A stretch of DNA of 32,534 nucleotides from Promethearchaeota archaeon (GCA_016839635.1 JAEOTV010000264.1:1-32534); one strand, 5' to 3'. Positions 17,204 through 26,202 are shown, counted from the first letter of the stretch. Notes: generated by a model not told the origin, from the sequence alone. Program-made: numbers and translations.

Positions 17204-17225
17204 TTTTTATAATCCTGGTGATGTT

Positions 17226-18014
17226 ATGGAAAAAATTAATGTTTATAATTTGGATGGAAAGAAAAAAGGACTTATTGATAAACCAAAAATATTTGATGTA
17301 AAACCTAGAACAGATCTTATTCAAACGGCAAGTATAGTAGCTCAGAGTAAAAATAAGCAACCTCAAGGAAGAGATAAAAGGGCAGGACTAAGAAATACTG
17401 CCGAAGGTTGGGGGACTGGTCATGGGTTATCGAGAGCCCCTAGAATAAAAGGGAGTGGATTTGCGACTGCTAGGAGTGTAGGTCGTGTACCCTATGCCAA
17501 AGGAGGTCGACAAGCACATCCAATAAAAACAGAGAAAAAGATTAAGAAGAAAATTAATAAACGTATAAATAAACTCTCAATAATTTCTGCAATTTCTGCT
17601 TCTGGAGATAAATCTTGGGTCAAGAAAGGAGGTTATATTATTGAAAATGTACCTGAAATTCCATTGGTTATTGATGACAAAATCCAAACAATAAGAAAAA
17701 CATCAGGTGTATATTCAATTTTATGTAATCTTGGATTAAAGGAGAATCTAATTAAAGTTAAGAAAAATGTTAAGATAAGAGCAGGTAAAGGGAAATCAAG
17801 AGGACGTAAATATAAAAAAAGAAAGGGAATTTTAATTGTAATAAAAGATGATTTTGGAATTATCAAAGCTGCAAGAAATATTCCCGGAACCGATGTTATT
17901 AAAATTGAAAATTTATCGATTAATAATCTATCCCCTAGCGGCTCATCAGGGAGATTAATTATTTGGACTCAATCTGCTATCAATGATTTACATAATTATG
18001 AGGTGTTTGTATAA
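17226..18014 (+). CDS. rpl4: Large-subunit ribosomal protein L4 (uL4)
   Basis: This 262-residue protein is uL4 of archaeal type. The conserved exit-tunnel loop is present: RAGLRNTAEGWGTGHGLSRA and KGSGFATARSVGRVPYAKGG. It stabilises 23S rRNA and lines the peptide tunnel. The stop is joined directly to the TTG start of rpl23. Confidence 0.97.
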   Translation: MEKINVYNLDGKKKGLIDKPKIFDVKPRTDLIQTASIVAQSKNKQPQGRDKRAGLRNTAEGWGTGHGLSRAPRIKGSGFATARSVGRVPYAKGGRQAHPIKTEKKIKKKINKRINKLSIISAISASGDKSWVKKGGYIIENVPEIPLVIDDKIQTIRKTSGVYSILCNLGLKENLIKVKKNVKIRAGKGKSRGRKYKKRKGILIVIKDDFGIIKAARNIPGTDVIKIENLSINNLSPSGSSGRLIIWTQSAINDLHNYEVFV

Positions 18015-18278
18015 TTGGAAGTTTTTTATAAAATTATTAAAAAACCGTTAATTACTGAGAAAACTTTTGACTTAATTGAAAAAGAGAATAAATTAGTGTT
18101 TATAGTAAATAGAAAAGCAAATAAAAACCAAATAAAAAAAGCAATTGAAAAATTACATAATGTAAAAGTGATGAAAGTTAACACGATGATTACCCCTAAA
18201 GGAGAGAAAAAAGCATTTATAAAATTACACCCTGAATATTCAGCTCAAGATATTGCAATTGATTTAGGTATTTTTTAA
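18015..18278 (+). CDS. rpl23: Large-subunit ribosomal protein L23 (uL23)
   Basis: This 87-residue uL23 is recognised by [15 protein letters not shown] and the basic helix [19 protein letters not shown]. It sits at the tunnel exit, where SRP and chaperones dock. TTG is the start, immediately after the rpl4 stop, with GAGGTG inside the end of rpl4 as ribosome binding site. In most archaea rpl2 and rps19 follow. Here the next gene faces the opposite way and overlaps by four bases, so the cluster ends at rpl23. Confidence 0.95.
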   Translation: MEVFYKIIKKPLITEKTFDLIEKENKLVFIVNRKANKNQIKKAIEKLHNVKVMKVNTMITPKGEKKAFIKLHPEYSAQDIAIDLGIF

Positions 18279-19396
18279 TTTTCATTTATTTTAAATTGAT
18301 TATAATTAAAATCTCTAATTTCTATAGGATTCACGATTTTTATATTTTCTATCAATTTTATAGATTTTATCTCTTGTAATTCTTTATTTCCTAAATTATT
18401 TAATATTAAAATATAAATAAAATATTTAGAATGGTATTTTTCGATAACATTATATATAAGCTTACAATCAAGGTTTTCTAATATTAAAAATACAAAACGA
18501 TACTCAATAAATAATAAGTTTTTGCTTAATCTCACATAATCTAGTTGATTTTTTAATAGATTTTCTTCAAATTCTTTATTCATTTCTGATAAATCTAAGG
18601 ACTCAGATGAACTGTTAGAATCAAAAAGGTCATAATAATCATTTAAAAAATAGAAAGTGTGATTAATTCCTAATCTCCAAAAATAATTAGAGAACGCCTT
18701 TATTTTAATATTATGCCTTTTTAGCAAAATAGAATGAAAAAAATTATTAATCTTATTTTCAATATCAGAAATTTTATCAATTCTTTTTGATTCTAAAACG
18801 AAATAAGGTGAAATCTTAATGATTTCAGTATTTTCTATGTTAAAATTAAGTATTAAATAGCCTTTTTCCCCGATATTATTAACAAGATCTAAGAAATTTA
18901 TTATAAATGTGTGTTTATTTTCAATAAAATCGAAATCAATTGTGAAAAAATTTAAAATTTTTAATTTGTTCTCATTTGAAATTAAAATTGATTCAGAATT
19001 TTTTGTAATAGTTGTATTAGAGCTAAAATCTTGGAAAATGATAGCTAAAAATTTTTCTTCTAAGACCTTTTCTCTCAAAAATTTAATTGATTTATAAGTT
19101 TCTCCTATACTTTGTTGGACAATGTTAAAAGTTTTAATTATGTTTTCTTTTCCACTCTCTTCAAAATTTAGAATTATTACTTTTTTACTTTTATCATTTG
19201 TGTCTATTTGGATAGAGTAATATTGAATTATTCTACGCATTAGCAAGTCATTTAAGATAGAAAATATTGATTTAAAATTCAAGCATTCTAAAATTGCGAA
19301 TGAGATTATTCTGTTCTTTTCTTTTAAACTCTTGTAGTAAATTAAACTATTTTCTATAAGATATGAAAAAAGTTTGTACTTACTTTTTTTGACCAT
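18275..19396 (-). CDS. Unknown 373-residue protein
   Basis: I do not recognise this protein. It is soluble, Lys/Ile/Asn/Phe-rich and has no signal peptide or membrane helix. The N-terminal 100 residues look alpha/beta ([32 protein letters not shown]) and could be a roadblock/longin-like fold, but I cannot prove this. A middle region (about 110-230) has strand-rich hydrophobic stretches, and a last part (about 290-373) ends with strands. The gene converges on rpl23 and shares four bases with its end. No catalytic motif is visible. Confidence 0.55.
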   Translation of the reverse strand: MVKKSKYKLFSYLIENSLIYYKSLKEKNRIISFAILECLNFKSIFSILNDLLMRRIIQYYSIQIDTNDKSKKVIILNFEESGKENIIKTFNIVQQSIGETYKSIKFLREKVLEEKFLAIIFQDFSSNTTITKNSESILISNENKLKILNFFTIDFDFIENKHTFIINFLDLVNNIGEKGYLILNFNIENTEIIKISPYFVLESKRIDKISDIENKINNFFHSILLKRHNIKIKAFSNYFWRLGINHTFYFLNDYYDLFDSNSSSESLDLSEMNKEFEENLLKNQLDYVRLSKNLLFIEYRFVFLILENLDCKLIYNVIEKYHSKYFIYILILNNLGNKELQEIKSIKLIENIKIVNPIEIRDFNYNQFKINEN

Positions 19397-19581
19397 TTCA
19401 TTAATATTTTTAACAAGGTTTATAAAAACATAAATTTTTTATTAACAACAATGATAATCTAAAATCTATAAGATTTGTGTATATTGTTAAAAACTTAAAT
19501 CTATTCTAATTTTTCACCTTTATCTTAAAACAAAACTTAAAACGACTTTTATGTTATAATTAATTAAATTATATTTGAATT

Positions 19582-20856
19582 TTGGTAATTAGTTTGCTTA
19601 AGTATATAAAGAATTTTCTATTAAGTTTAAAACCAGATATAATAATTCAAGCCCCCTCACGGATTAACATAATTAATCCTTTAGATGCAGTTGAAGGTGA
19701 TTTTTGGATGCCTTCTGTAGCCATAAACGGTTTAACGAACCCTCTTTCTGTATTTTTATATATCAAAGAAATTGAAGGAGAGAGTAGAATAAAAGTATAC
19801 ACTTTGAAAAAAATGATGAACCAATATTCAATCGAGGTAAAAAGTGAGGAATTATTTTCAAAAAATAAAGAAGACCTCATAGCTAAGTTCAGAGGACAAA
19901 ATAAACTAATTTATGCTAGTCTTTATAGATTTTGTGATATGAGCTCTTATTTTAAGAATTCTTTTTTAAACTCAAATTTAGAGATTGGATTAATAACAAC
20001 AATTCCTGAAAATAGTGGTCTCGGTGGAAGCGCTGCTATCATAATTGCTGTGCTCTTTGGATTAGCTCAATTCTATGATATATACAATAATATTAATAAG
20101 TTAAAAGAGAACGAATTCCCAATAAATAAAGACATTATAGCAGAAATGGCAACAAAAATTGAAGATGAAGATTTAAAAATTACCGCGGGTTATGGAGATA
20201 GATATACAATAAGTAGAGGTGGTTTAAGTTTTTGCTCTTATTATGGAAAGCTCTATCATAAAAATTTATCTAAAGAACCATTAGCTATCTACGATAGAAT
20301 CGATGATGTATATGAATTGAATAATATTCCCATAATTATTTGTTATTCCGGGGTACTTCATGATAGCGGTGATATACATAGGAAATTAAGAAAAATCTAT
20401 TTACAGAATAATCCAATTTTTTTGGATAGTTATAAAAAATTAGCAGAAATTGCTTGGAGATCTAGATTTGCGATAATGAAACATGATTGGGCTAGACTAG
20501 GTAAATATTTCAAGGAAAATACGAAAATTATGAATCTTGTTATGAAAGAAGCAGGATTTAAATATGGGATTGGTTTAGCAAATAACATTTTAATTGATTT
20601 AATTGAAGAACACCCCGATGTATATGCTGCTAAATTAACGGGTGCCGGTGATGGAGGCTCTGTTTTTGCTTTAGTCAATCCAAATAAAAAAAAAACAATT
20701 TTAAATTATTGGCAAGATAAATTAAATGAAGTTATAACCGATAAAGAGATCTTTACTTCAAAATTTCCATCATTCCCTGTAGATATAATACCTAAATTAA
20801 AAAATACTCAATTTTATCAAATAAAAATTGATAAGGATGGAGTGAAAAAGTTATAA
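19582..20856 (+). CDS. GHMP-family sugar or mevalonate-type kinase
   Basis: This 424-residue protein has the GHMP fold. APSRINIINPLDAVEGD is the N-terminal substrate motif, PENSGLGGSAA (about 141-151) is the ATP-binding motif 2, and KLTGAGDGGSVFAL (about 350-363) is motif 3. Family members phosphorylate mevalonate, galactose, homoserine or sugar acids. The Pro-Leu-Asp-Ala substrate segment and the 424-residue length resemble sugar or sugar-acid kinases (glucuronokinase/heptose kinase group) more than mevalonate kinase, but the substrate cannot be read from sequence. The start is TTG at 19582; a second TTG at 19594 is possible. A small zinc-ribbon gene follows after 42 bases. Confidence 0.8.
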   Translation: MVISLLKYIKNFLLSLKPDIIIQAPSRINIINPLDAVEGDFWMPSVAINGLTNPLSVFLYIKEIEGESRIKVYTLKKMMNQYSIEVKSEELFSKNKEDLIAKFRGQNKLIYASLYRFCDMSSYFKNSFLNSNLEIGLITTIPENSGLGGSAAIIIAVLFGLAQFYDIYNNINKLKENEFPINKDIIAEMATKIEDEDLKITAGYGDRYTISRGGLSFCSYYGKLYHKNLSKEPLAIYDRIDDVYELNNIPIIICYSGVLHDSGDIHRKLRKIYLQNNPIFLDSYKKLAEIAWRSRFAIMKHDWARLGKYFKENTKIMNLVMKEAGFKYGIGLANNILIDLIEEHPDVYAAKLTGAGDGGSVFALVNPNKKKTILNYWQDKLNEVITDKEIFTSKFPSFPVDIIPKLKNTQFYQIKIDKDGVKKL

Positions 20857-20898
20857 TTCATTAAAAATTATATATTTAAAACCATTTGGAGATCTAAC

Positions 20899-21075
20899 TT
20901 GAGTAAATTCGAAAGATATAAAACAAAAGCTGAAACCTATATTTATCCTCACAAACACTGTAAGAAGTGTAGCGAAATGATTACAGAGGCTTTTACTTAT
21001 TGTACTGAATGTTATAATAGCTTAAAAGAAAAGAAAAAAAGAAGATTATTTAGAAGGAAAAAAAAAGAATTGTAA
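20899..21075 (+). CDS. Tiny zinc-ribbon protein (DUF2116-like)
   Basis: A 58-residue ORF starts at TTG 20899, seven bases behind GGAGA (20888-20892), which supports the start. Residues HKHC-KKC (C21, C24) and YCTEC (C35, C38) form a CxxC-x10-CxxC ribbon, followed by a very basic tail (KEKKKRRLFRRKKKEL). This matches the small archaeal DUF2116 zinc ribbon, which has no assigned function. The basic tail would favour nucleic acid or ribosome binding. It may be cotranscribed with the GHMP kinase. Confidence 0.75.
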   Translation: MSKFERYKTKAETYIYPHKHCKKCSEMITEAFTYCTECYNSLKEKKKRRLFRRKKKEL

Positions 21076-21114
21076 ATAATAATTATGGAGATCCATAATT
21101 TAGAATTCAAAAAG

Positions 21115-22821
21115 TTAAATGTCTAATCTCTCTAATAACCAATTTTTATCTAATAAGGAGAGAAATGGACCTAATCGTGGACCACTTTTTTTACCCAAAA
21201 TTATTTGATAGATGACTTCAAAAAATTTTCTTGGAGGAATATCTACATCGTTTTTAGCTATAGAAAAGATCTTGTTTTGAATTGAATCTGCATCTAAATT
21301 GTCATTTTTTTCAAAATATTCTCTTAAAAGATGGATTCCTTTGATTTGATTCTTTTCCATTTCACTTAATATCTTTTCATCAACTTTTTCAGGAATAGTA
21401 AAAAGCTCTAATTTTCTCATGATTTCCTTTTTGATTTTAAGATCTTTTTCACTTTCCAATATTTTATTTACCTCTCCAATCCAATTATTTGTTTGGGAAA
21501 GAAGTTCCTCGAATTCTTGTATTGTTATTATACTACTAAAATTTTGTTTATCCATGTATGATTTAGCTTTTTCATATATTCTCTCTATACTTAAAATATT
21601 TTGAATTTGAGCTAAAAATGTTAGAAATTTTAAGGGAATTTTGTTTAACTTTGTTCTAGGAATATCATTTATTTGAGTTAAGGGAAATAGGTATTTGAAA
21701 AACTTAACTTCCTCAGGGTCTTCAGGAATTTCTAAATCATAAAAAATATCTTCCATTCTTTTATAATAATCATAATATTGTGGAAGCTCTTCAATTCTAA
21801 ATGTAATATGTTTTATTGGATTTGTTCTTAAGATTATTGATCTATAAATACTTGGATCTGCGATATTTAAATAATTATTGGGAGTGAAAAAATGACCTTT
21901 AGATGTCCCCATATCTTTATTACCTAATCTTAACCATTCATAAGGAACTTTAACAGGTCCTTCATATTCATATAATACTTGACATAATTCAATTCCTGTA
22001 TCATAAGCACCTCCTTTTACACTATGGTCTTTACCTGCAGGTTCACACGTAGTTCTAAACAAAGCCCATTTAGCAGGCCAATCCACACGCCAATTTAGTT
22101 TTAATCTCCCACTCCAAATTGAAATCTTTCCAGCATATCCGCATGCCTCACATTCGTATGAGATAGTTTCTTCGCTAGGAAAATATTTTTTTATTCTATT
22201 CGGTCTAATAGATCCTTCATTATCTCGATGTTGGATTCTATTGCATTTTTCACAAATAGCCATTACCGGCATCCAATCTTTCTGCATTTTAATAAAATCT
22301 TCTTTATCTTCTTCTTTCAATGTAGGGACTATATATTTTTTTAATATTGTTTTAATTTTCTCTGTATTATCTAAGGCTATTTTTATTTTTTCTTGCATTT
22401 TTTTTTCTCTATATAATTCATGAGACCAGATTATTCTTATTTTAATTCCGAATTCAGGAAAAACTTTTGATAATTCGTTTCCAAAATGATGAGCATAACT
22501 CTCACATCTGCAATCTTCATAGGGGCATGGAATCATAGCGAAAGGTTTCCCAATATGTTCAATCTGAAAATTATTGTTTATATATGGAGGAAATCGTTTA
22601 GCAGCATCCAAACTATCGAAAAATAACAGATTGTTTACTTTCTTACCATCATTTTCAAAGATTCTTCTTAAAGCATCACAAATTATTATTTCTCTTAATA
22701 TCCCTAAATGAATATGACCTGAGGGAGTTTTACCTGTAGAAAGTGTTATTTCATTAGGTTTACGTGAGTAAATTTCTTTGGCAATTTCTTCTAGCCAATG
22801 AACTGAAAAATCTTCATTCAA
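21115..22821 (-). CDS. lysS: Class I lysyl-tRNA synthetase
   Basis: This 568-residue enzyme charges tRNA-Lys. The HIGH-type motif is TPSGHIHLG (32-40), and the KMSKS equivalent is MGTSKGH (about 304-310). Between them lies a zinc-binding insert with CEKC (about 188-191) and CEAC (about 224-227), typical of archaeal class I LysRS. The C-terminus is the helical anticodon-binding domain. Class I LysRS, rather than the class II form, is the rule in most archaea. It is divergent from the ABCE1 gene with 127 bases between the starts. Length is normal. Confidence 0.95.
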   Translation of the reverse strand: MNEDFSVHWLEEIAKEIYSRKPNEITLSTGKTPSGHIHLGILREIIICDALRRIFENDGKKVNNLLFFDSLDAAKRFPPYINNNFQIEHIGKPFAMIPCPYEDCRCESYAHHFGNELSKVFPEFGIKIRIIWSHELYREKKMQEKIKIALDNTEKIKTILKKYIVPTLKEEDKEDFIKMQKDWMPVMAICEKCNRIQHRDNEGSIRPNRIKKYFPSEETISYECEACGYAGKISIWSGRLKLNWRVDWPAKWALFRTTCEPAGKDHSVKGGAYDTGIELCQVLYEYEGPVKVPYEWLRLGNKDMGTSKGHFFTPNNYLNIADPSIYRSIILRTNPIKHITFRIEELPQYYDYYKRMEDIFYDLEIPEDPEEVKFFKYLFPLTQINDIPRTKLNKIPLKFLTFLAQIQNILSIERIYEKAKSYMDKQNFSSIITIQEFEELLSQTNNWIGEVNKILESEKDLKIKKEIMRKLELFTIPEKVDEKILSEMEKNQIKGIHLLREYFEKNDNLDADSIQNKIFSIAKNDVDIPPRKFFEVIYQIILGKKSGPRLGPFLSLLDKNWLLERLDI

Positions 22822-22948
22822 ATTTTCTTCACTAAATCACTTTTGCTTTAATGAGATAATGTTTTCTATTACAAAAATTTTTCTATTATGCATAACACTA
22901 TATTTAACGTAAGCAAATTATCTTTTTCAATTTTGCTTTTAAATAAAA

Positions 22949-24793
22949 GTGAGTAAAATAATGAGGATTGCCGTTTTAAATAAAGATTTTTGCAAACCAG
23001 ATAAATGTAGTCCTTTTGGTGAAAAACCATGCATAAAATATTGCCCTAGGGTGAGAACAGGTGATAAAACAATAGTGTTAAGCCCTGATGAGAAATCTGT
23101 TATAATTACAGAAAGTTTATGCTCTGGAGAGGGAATTTGCATTAAAAAATGCCCATTTAAAGCAATTAGTATAGTTAATTTACCCGATCCTTTAGAAAAT
23201 CAAATGTCTTATAGGTATGGCCAAGATCAATTTTCACTCTTTCGAATGGCAATTCCAAAAAAAGGAAAAGTTCTAGGAATCATAGGACAAAATGGAATTG
23301 GGAAAAGTACGCTATTAAAATTACTTTCGAATGAATTAAAAATTAACTTTGGGAGATTTGGAGATGAAACTCCAGATTGGAAACAAATAATAGAACATTT
23401 TAAAGGTTCTGAACTTCATCAATATTACATTGATCTTAAAGAGAATGAAGTTAAAATTGTACATAAACCTCAAAACATTACTGTGATACCTAAATTTGTT
23501 TCTGGAAAAGTTATAGATCTCCTGAATAAAAATGATGAGGGGAAACAACTTGAACAGATTTCTGAGAATCTTAATATTAACGAAATTTTGGAGAGAGATA
23601 TTTCGGTATTGTCGGGAGGAGAATTACAAAGAGTCGCTATTGCCGCTGCGTATCTTAAAGATGGGGACGTTTATTTGTTCGATGAGCCAAGTTCATATTT
23701 AGATGTAAGTGAAAGAATTAATATGGCAAAATTAATCCGTACATTATCAGAAAAAAATAAAACAATAATAGTGGTTGAACACGATTTAGCTATTTTAGAT
23801 TACTTGAGTGATTATGTTTCGATTTTATATGGTCAACCTGGTGTGTATGGAATAATATCTCATCCTCAAGGTGTTAGGGTTGGTATTAATATTTATTTAA
23901 ATGGATATATTAAGGATGAAAATGTAAGATTTAGAGAAGATCCTATTATATTTCATGAAAGACCGCCTCAAGATTCATTATTTGATTCTGGAGATATTGT
24001 TTTCTCCTATAATGATATTGATATTACCTTAGGGAGTTTTCATTTAATCGCTTTAGGGAGTGAAATTCATGCCGGTGAAATCATTGGAATTCTAGGGCCA
24101 AATGGAATTGGGAAAACTACGTTTATTAACTCTATTGCGAATGTCGTAAATACTGATGATAATATTCCTGTTGATAAACAGGAGATATTTGATGAGGAAA
24201 ACAAACAAAAATTACATGTCGCTGTAAAACCTCAGTATATTAAAATTGAAGAGGATGGACTAGTTTCTGACCTTATTACAAAAATTAAATTAGCTCCTCA
24301 TTTGAGCCAATCCTATAAAAAGAGATTGATTAATAATCTAAACTTAGAAAATATAAAGGAGAGAAATCTTTCTGAATTAAGTGGAGGTGAATTACAGAGA
24401 ATAGCTATTGCGAAATGTCTAGCTAGTGAAGCTGATATTTACCTATTTGATGAACCTTCGGCTTTTTTAGATGTTGAGATGAGATTACAAGTAGCTCAAC
24501 TATTAAGAAAATCTATTGAGGAATTAAAAAAATCTGGATTTGTTGTAGAACATGATATCATAACACAAGATTTCATAGCAGATTCAATATTGGTTTTTGA
24601 AGGAAATCCTGGACTTGAAGGTAATGCTTTACCTCCTCAAAATTTAAGAGATGGTTTTAACACGTTTTTAAAAAATATGGGGATAACATTTAGAAGAGAT
24701 TCTATTACGAAAAGACCTCGTGTAAATAAAATTGGCAGTAATAAAGATATCTATCAAAAACGGATAAATGAGTATTATTATATCCCAAAATAG
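22949..24793 (+). CDS. rli1: ABCE1/Rli1 ribosome-recycling ATPase
   Basis: This 614-residue protein starts at GTG. An N-terminal ferredoxin-like domain holds C15, C20, C28, C32 and C58, C64, C68. Two ABC domains follow, with Walker A GQNGIGKST and GPNGIGKTT, signatures LSGGELQR (twice) and Walker B YLFDEPSSYLD and YLFDEPSAFLD, and His switches VVEHD. The enzyme splits ribosomes after termination together with aRF1 or Pelota. One cluster cysteine looks replaced: where the family has CxGCGIC, this protein has CSGEGIC, with Glu61 in place of the second Cys. The first motif also has a longer spacer (C20-x7-C28). It is divergent from lysS. Confidence 0.95.
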   Translation: MSKIMRIAVLNKDFCKPDKCSPFGEKPCIKYCPRVRTGDKTIVLSPDEKSVIITESLCSGEGICIKKCPFKAISIVNLPDPLENQMSYRYGQDQFSLFRMAIPKKGKVLGIIGQNGIGKSTLLKLLSNELKINFGRFGDETPDWKQIIEHFKGSELHQYYIDLKENEVKIVHKPQNITVIPKFVSGKVIDLLNKNDEGKQLEQISENLNINEILERDISVLSGGELQRVAIAAAYLKDGDVYLFDEPSSYLDVSERINMAKLIRTLSEKNKTIIVVEHDLAILDYLSDYVSILYGQPGVYGIISHPQGVRVGINIYLNGYIKDENVRFREDPIIFHERPPQDSLFDSGDIVFSYNDIDITLGSFHLIALGSEIHAGEIIGILGPNGIGKTTFINSIANVVNTDDNIPVDKQEIFDEENKQKLHVAVKPQYIKIEEDGLVSDLITKIKLAPHLSQSYKKRLINNLNLENIKERNLSELSGGELQRIAIAKCLASEADIYLFDEPSAFLDVEMRLQVAQLLRKSIEELKKSGFVVEHDIITQDFIADSILVFEGNPGLEGNALPPQNLRDGFNTFLKNMGITFRRDSITKRPRVNKIGSNKDIYQKRINEYYYIPK

Positions 24794-25032
24794 AATATTG
24801 CAAGTTTTTAAAAAATGATTTAATTATCTCTAGTTAATTAAATAATATTTTTTATACTCCTTAATTTCGATTGGAATTTTTTTATAAAACCTTAGTTAAA
24901 CTATGAAATTTTGGATTATTTAATTTTTAATAAGATTATTTAAATAATTTATACGAATAATTAACTGGGCCCTATACTAAAATACATTAGTAAATTTTTT
25001 TTAAACTATTCTAAAATAAGATTTGCAGTGGA

Positions 25033-25050
25033 AATATAGGAGCCTATATT
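25033..25050. repeat. 18-bp palindrome in the gap after ABCE1
   Basis: AATATAGG-AG-CCTATATT is a perfect inverted repeat with 8-bp arms and a two-base centre, too tight for a hairpin but suited to a dimeric DNA-binding protein. It lies in a 314-base gap (24794-25107) between the ABCE1 stop and the end of a winged-helix gene. A GGGCCC hexamer stands at about 24968-24973. Nothing else but AT-rich sequence is seen in the gap. Confidence 0.4.
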
Positions 25051-25107
25051 GGTATTAACTAGTTATTAATAATTTAAACTAAAAAAATAAACAAAATAAA
25101 AAAAAAA

Positions 25108-25362
25108 TTAATCATTAAATTTCCAAAAAATGAGAGGTCGGCCTCTTTTTCCATCATTACGAGAAAATTTTTCAATTAATTTTCTTTTTTGAAGCTTCAC
25201 TAAATTATCATATATTGTTGTTCTCGGAATTTTTAATTCCTTCACTAAATCTCGCCTTGTTAAAGGTCCCTCATCTTTTAAAGCTTTCATTAAATTATAC
25301 TGAATGGGTGATAAAAAATCATTTGTTTCAGGATAATTTTCAATTGTAGTTTTATTTGCCAT
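25108..25362 (-). CDS. Winged-helix transcription regulator (TrmB/PadR-like)
   Basis: This 84-residue protein is a single winged helix. LSPIQYNLMKALKDEGPLT leads to RRDLVKELKIPRTTIYDNLV (turn and recognition helix) and a wing with NDGKRGRPLIFW. A canonical GGAGG (25371-25375 on the minus strand) stands eight bases before the ATG, stronger than most sites in the window. A TATA-like TTTTTAAAT lies upstream, and two ACGAC repeats 11 bases apart (25397, 25408) may be an operator. Its target is unknown; the RHH gene starts 212 bases away, divergent. Confidence 0.8.
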   Translation of the reverse strand: MANKTTIENYPETNDFLSPIQYNLMKALKDEGPLTRRDLVKELKIPRTTIYDNLVKLQKRKLIEKFSRNDGKRGRPLIFWKFND

Positions 25363-25516
25363 TATTTATTCCTCCACTCTTATAATTGATTTAAAAACGA
25401 CAATTTTACGACGATTTAATTTTTCAAGTGAAAAATTTTAATCTTATAATCTAGTTAATTCTAATTCATATATAAATGATGCTTATTTATGTATTATTAT
25501 CATCAATTAGCATAAG

Positions 25517-25526
25517 ATTTAAAAAT
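25517..25526 (+). promoter_or_regulatory. TATA box of the RHH regulator gene
   Basis: ATTTAAAAAT lies about 50 bases before the ATG at 25575. It puts the likely transcription start near 25545, inside the 25531-25557 inverted repeat. Confidence 0.4.
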
Positions 25527-25530
25527 GAAT

Positions 25531-25557
25531 ATTATTCTATACTTATTGTAGAATAAT
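25531..25557 (+). promoter_or_regulatory. Inverted repeat at the predicted start of the RHH gene (operator?)
   Basis: ATTATTCTA (25531-25539) and TAGAATAAT (25549-25557) are perfect 9-bp arms around a nine-base centre, 17 bases before the ATG. The repeat covers the predicted transcription start. RHH proteins commonly bind such palindromes and repress themselves. Confidence 0.5.
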
Positions 25558-25574
25558 CTCTTTTTAATGATAAA

Positions 25575-25943
25575 ATGACAGAGACTACAAGAACAACAGT
25601 AACGCTAAATAAAAGTTATATGAAATTAATTGAAGAGTTAGTAGATGTATTTGGAGCTACAAAAGCGCAAGTAATTAGTAATATTGTAGAATATTTTTTT
25701 AATGACAGTAATAATGACTTACTCTTAGAAAAATTAAGAACAAGAAAAAGACAAGAAAAAATTCCTGATAAAGAAGATCTTGATAACAGAATTACAAAAT
25801 ATTTGAAGAGAGCCGATAAAATCCCATTTAACGTATTTATAAATCATTTAAAATTAGATAACGACTTTGTAATAAAAAATCTAGACGATTGGGGCGAAAA
25901 ATATAATTTTAGGCTTATAGATAATAAGATAGTTAAAGAATAG
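25575..25943 (+). CDS. Ribbon-helix-helix (CopG/NikR-like) regulator
   Basis: This 122-residue protein begins with an RHH domain. The strand TTRTTVTLNK is followed by helix A (SYMKLIEELVDVFG) and helix B (TKAQVISNIVEYFF). The rest (about 55-122) is charged and helical and ends in FRLIDNKIVKE; it may be a small oligomerisation or second DNA-binding domain. No nickel-binding His set is seen, so it is not a NikR. A perfect inverted repeat overlaps its predicted transcription start, which suggests autoregulation. Confidence 0.75.
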   Translation: MTETTRTTVTLNKSYMKLIEELVDVFGATKAQVISNIVEYFFNDSNNDLLLEKLRTRKRQEKIPDKEDLDNRITKYLKRADKIPFNVFINHLKLDNDFVIKNLDDWGEKYNFRLIDNKIVKE

Positions 25944-25981
25944 TGCATTCTAATCTTTTTATTTGATGATAATTTAGATAA

Positions 25982-26182
25982 TCATCCGAATAAATTGAAA
26001 AAATCATTTGATAATCCTACTGTCCAATCAAGCAATGAAGTTACAACACCAATTATGATAAAAAATATAAATAACGCAAATCCAATTAATAGAGCGTACT
26101 CGATAAGGTTCCCTCCATACTCGTCTGAGAAGAATTCTTTTGTTTTAGATCGAAATTTTTTAATCAAACTTTTAATATTCAT
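25982..26182 (-). CDS. Flp-type pilin (Tad-like pilus subunit)
   Basis: This 66-residue protein has the signature of a Flp/Fap prepilin. A basic leader (KKFRSKTKEFFSDEYG) is followed by the cleavage site G23|G24, giving a mature start GNLIEY with Glu at +5 and Tyr at +6, then a hydrophobic helix (ALLIGFALFIFFIIIGVV) and a short polar end. Glu5-Tyr6 is the hallmark of Flp pilins processed by prepilin peptidases. A TATA-like TTTATAAAAATA is at 26203-26214, so it has its own, probably strong promoter. It lies 10-12 kb from the ATPase/platform operon and 16 kb from the prepilin peptidase. Confidence 0.8.
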   Translation of the reverse strand: MNIKSLIKKFRSKTKEFFSDEYGGNLIEYALLIGFALFIFFIIIGVVTSLLDWTVGLSNDFFNLFG

Positions 26183-26202
26183 TTCTAACTTATTTTATTA
26201 GA

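Noticed and set aside
22939..23142. Minus-strand 67-residue frame over the start of the ABCE1 gene
   Set aside because: It overlaps the N-terminal ferredoxin domain codons of a certain gene and has no features.
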